A stretch of DNA of 42,423 nucleotides from an uncultured Clostridia bacterium (GTDB taxonomy: Bacteria; Bacillota; Clostridia; Christensenellales; Borkfalkiaceae), in assembly GCA_947175485.1 (NCBI GenBank), contig CAMWMZ010000007.1, positions 1 through 42,423 of the forward strand. Reading direction: 5' to 3'. Every line of letters begins with the position of its first letter. Position 1 is the first letter of the stretch. The translations under genes and the position numbers were made by a program. Below, piece after piece: positions 40,673 through 42,423 of this stretch. The notes beneath the pieces were generated by a model that saw only the letters and a list, made by a program, of their open reading frames with translations, made no database searches and had not been told where the DNA came from.

Positions 40673-40855
40673 TCATACGCGTACGAACGCGTTTTGATTT
40701 TCATCGTACTCGTATCCGAGAGCAAAAAGGCGGGAACGGATTTCTTCTTTACAGACGTCCTCTTCATCGCACAAAGCTTCGAGCGAGGAATACGCGTCTC
40801 TCAATTTCGTATTTACGAGCGAAAGCAAAATAAAACCGTCGGCGGGCAAAATCAT
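40673..40855 (-). CDS. DUF4250 family protein (60 aa)
   Basis: Start at 40855 (MILPADGFILLSLVNTKLRDAY). A frame six codons longer overlaps the -10 box. The pattern of an N-terminal FILLSLVNTKLRD helix, YSSLEALCDEEDV, then RLFALGYEYDENQNAFV matches DUF4250, small proteins of unknown function common in Clostridia. There is no ribosome binding site: a TATAAT box ends six bases before the ATG, so the mRNA is probably leaderless. Divergent from mnmA, with which it appears to share a -35 hexamer. Confidence 0.85.
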   Translation of the reverse strand: MILPADGFILLSLVNTKLRDAYSSLEALCDEEDVCKEEIRSRLFALGYEYDENQNAFVRV

Positions 40856-40861
40856 ACCGGT

Positions 40862-40889
40862 ATTATAACACAATTTGAATTAATTGCAA
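40862..40889 (-). promoter_or_regulatory. Promoter of the DUF4250 gene, leaderless
   Basis: Minus-strand TTGCAA (40889-40884) and TATAAT (40867-40862), 16 bases apart. Predicted +1 falls on the A of the ATG at 40855. Confidence 0.65.
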
Positions 40890-40912
40890 ATATTAAACGG
40901 CTGTGTTACAAT
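40884..40912 (+). promoter_or_regulatory. mnmA promoter
   Basis: TTGCAA (40884-40889) and TACAAT (40907-40912), 17 bases apart. TTGCAA is its own reverse complement and is also the -35 of the divergent DUF4250 promoter. Confidence 0.7.
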
Positions 40913-40940
40913 AATTAAAATTAATTTTTTGGAATAGTAT

Positions 40941-42014
40941 ATGGCTGAAACTGTTGTGGTAGGCATGAGCGGGGGCGTGGATTCCTCCGTTGCCGCCTAT
41001 ATTTTAAAAGAGCGCGGTTATAACGTAATCGGGCTTTATATGATGAACTGGGAAGAAAACGACCCTGACGGAGCGTGCAGCGCGGAAAGCGATTTTGCCG
41101 ACGTTCGCAGAGTGTGCGGGGCTTTAAACATGCCATATTACAGCGTCAATTTCGCAAAACAGTATATGGAGCGGGTGTTTTCCCACTTTCTTTCCGAATA
41201 CAAAGCGGGCAGAACCCCCAACCCCGACGTTTTGTGCAACAGGGAAATCAAGTTCGGCCCTTTCCGCGAATACGCTTTAAGCCTGGGCGCGGATTATATA
41301 GCAACGGGGCATTATTGCGGAGTAGAGCATTCCGAAGGAACAGCCAAATTAAAAAAAGCCTTTGACGCAAGCAAAGACCAGACTTATTTTTTGAACCAGG
41401 TACGGGAATATCAGCTGAATAACGTTATTTTTCCGCTTGCGGATATTCCGAAAAGCGAGGTGCGGGAAATTGCCGAAAAGACGGGGCTTGCCACCGCAAA
41501 GAAAAAGGATTCCACCGGAATATGCTTTATCGGAGAAAGAAACTTCCGCAAATTTCTGCAAAGCTATCTGCCTGCACAGCACGGTAAAATTATCACTCTC
41601 GACGGCGAAGAAGTCGGCGAGCATATCGGGCTTATGTATTACACTTTGGGGCAAAGAAAGGGGCTTGACCTCGGCGGAAAGCGCGGCGAAGAGGGGCGCT
41701 GGTTTGTGGTTAAAAAAGATTTGGAGCGCAACGTTTTATACGTATCGCACGGCGACGAAAGTCCGCTTTATTCCAAAGCGTGCCGCGTTTCGGGCTTGAA
41801 TTGGATAGGATATATACCCGAACAAACAATTTATTGCACTGCCAAATTCAGATACAGACAGCCCGAACAACAAGTAAAAGTAACTTTAAAAAACGGCGGC
41901 GCCATAGTTGAGTTCGCCGAGCCGCAACGCGCGGTTACGGAAGGGCAATACGCAGTGTTTTACAACGAGCTTTATTGCCTTGGCGGCGGCGTAATCGAGG
42001 AAGTTTATTTTTAA
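40941..42014 (+). CDS. mnmA: tRNA-specific 2-thiouridylase MnmA
   Basis: 357 residues. It adds sulfur to C2 of wobble uridine 34 in tRNA-Lys, -Glu and -Gln, using ATP and a persulfide relay. Motifs: VVGMSGGVDSSVAAY (PP-loop, 6-20), PNPDVLCNREIKF with the first catalytic Cys, ADYIATGHYCG, KDQTYFL, and DSTGICFIGERNF with the second catalytic Cys, then GLMYYTLGQRKGL in the central domain and a C-terminal beta-barrel (about 280-357). The length is normal. GGA lies seven bases before the ATG and the promoter is at 40884-40912. It ends 4 bases before the convergent XRE gene. Confidence 0.97.
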   Translation: MAETVVVGMSGGVDSSVAAYILKERGYNVIGLYMMNWEENDPDGACSAESDFADVRRVCGALNMPYYSVNFAKQYMERVFSHFLSEYKAGRTPNPDVLCNREIKFGPFREYALSLGADYIATGHYCGVEHSEGTAKLKKAFDASKDQTYFLNQVREYQLNNVIFPLADIPKSEVREIAEKTGLATAKKKDSTGICFIGERNFRKFLQSYLPAQHGKIITLDGEEVGEHIGLMYYTLGQRKGLDLGGKRGEEGRWFVVKKDLERNVLYVSHGDESPLYSKACRVSGLNWIGYIPEQTIYCTAKFRYRQPEQQVKVTLKNGGAIVEFAEPQRAVTEGQYAVFYNELYCLGGGVIEEVYF

Positions 42015-42018
42015 TATT

Positions 42019-42342
42019 TCAGCTTCTTTCGAGCCAAAGCTCCAAATATTCGGCAACTCTGCTTTTGCCAAGCTTGCCGAGCTTTCTGTAACCCGCTAAA
42101 ATCGCCGCCTCTTCCGCGGTGAGCGCGGCGGAATTTTTAAACGGCTTTTGCTCTTCTTCTCTGCCGAGAAGATAATCTACGCTGACTTCGAAATAATCGG
42201 CGAACTTAATCAGGCACTCGTACGGAGCCTGCCTTATTTCGTTTTCGTAATTGGCGATAGTGCCCGCGTTCATATGCAAATCTTCTGCAACCTTGCTGCG
42301 TTTCAGCCCGCACTCCATACGTATTTCTTTTAATCTGAACAT
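42019..42342 (-). CDS. XRE-family regulator
   Basis: 107 residues. HTH domain at the N-terminus (FRLKEIRMECGLKRSKVAEDLHM, NAGTIANYENEIRQAP, LIKFADYFEVSVDYLLGRE), close in plan to the 22197-22547 regulator. The C-terminal about 35 residues (LTAEEAAILAGYRKLGKLGKSRVAEYLELWLE) are helical. AGG lies near the ATG, and TATAAT is found on the minus strand about 20 bases upstream. It converges on mnmA. Its targets are not seen in the window. Confidence 0.9.
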   Translation of the reverse strand: MFRLKEIRMECGLKRSKVAEDLHMNAGTIANYENEIRQAPYECLIKFADYFEVSVDYLLGREEEQKPFKNSAALTAEEAAILAGYRKLGKLGKSRVAEYLELWLERS

Positions 42343-42423
42343 AACCTACCCTTTTGAATGTATTATACAAAACGTGCGAATTTTAAACATTAAACAATTC
42401 AAAACGGTTGACTTTTTATATAC

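Noticed and set aside
1..42423. CRISPR array
   Set aside because: No series of evenly spaced direct repeats was seen by eye. The repeats at 22556-22626 and 34212-34276 are too short and irregular.

Overview
The window looks like a contig end from an uncultured gut-type Clostridia (Bacillota). The reasons are AGGAG-type ribosome binding sites, lipoproteins with an A-C lipobox, DUF5685 and DUF4250 genes, Agr-like LytTR signalling, a 23S rRNA methyltransferase with the Clostridia-type C-terminal tail, and a circularly permuted GH3 beta-glucosidase. No species can be named from sequence alone. Bases 1-59 are not genomic: they match the Illumina Nextera read-2 adapter plus Tn5 mosaic end, so the first gene is cut artificially.

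Layout. 60-7130: a partial HD-like protein, glycerol kinase (glpK), a five-gene minus-strand operon (zinc ribbon, membrane protein, ribbon-helix-helix protein, membrane protein, RimK-like ATP-grasp), an SPFH protein with a palindromic operator, a divergent HNH protein and a CPBP membrane protease. 7157-11976: an accessory stretch with a SIR2-TPR protein and a 57-residue partner, a Cro/CI regulator coupled to an unknown protein, and a ComEC-like metallo-hydrolase. 12006-25600: mostly core genes (rlmD, a DUF5685/J-domain pair, trpS, a lipoprotein, thrC, a P-loop protein, an aminotransferase, an XRE regulator, upp-uraA) and a truncated ROK gene. 25672-33968: a polysaccharide-use locus with a double-anchored GH3, a carbohydrate-binding-like lipoprotein, an esterase lipoprotein and an AgrC/AgrA-type two-component system. 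The same 33-bp direct-repeat element sits upstream of both the response-regulator gene and the esterase gene, which suggests that the two-component system controls the enzymes as well as itself.

34153-40543: a 6.3-kb AT-rich integrated element in the 3' half of a tRNA-Arg(CCG) gene. It is flanked by perfect 44-bp direct repeats and has a tyrosine integrase broken by two separate one-base deletions. Its only cargo is a two-gene operon: an 1175-residue membrane KAP-type P-loop NTPase and a 240-residue protein of unrecognised family with a possible Sm-like C-terminus. This is the best candidate in the window for an undescribed (probably anti-phage) system. 40500-42342: the restored tRNA-Arg, DUF4250 and mnmA from a divergent promoter with a shared -35 box, and an XRE regulator.

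Several promoters (glpK, DUF4250, the HNH gene) place the predicted transcription start on or within about 3 nt of the start codon with no ribosome binding site. Leaderless translation therefore seems to coexist with classic Shine-Dalgarno starts.
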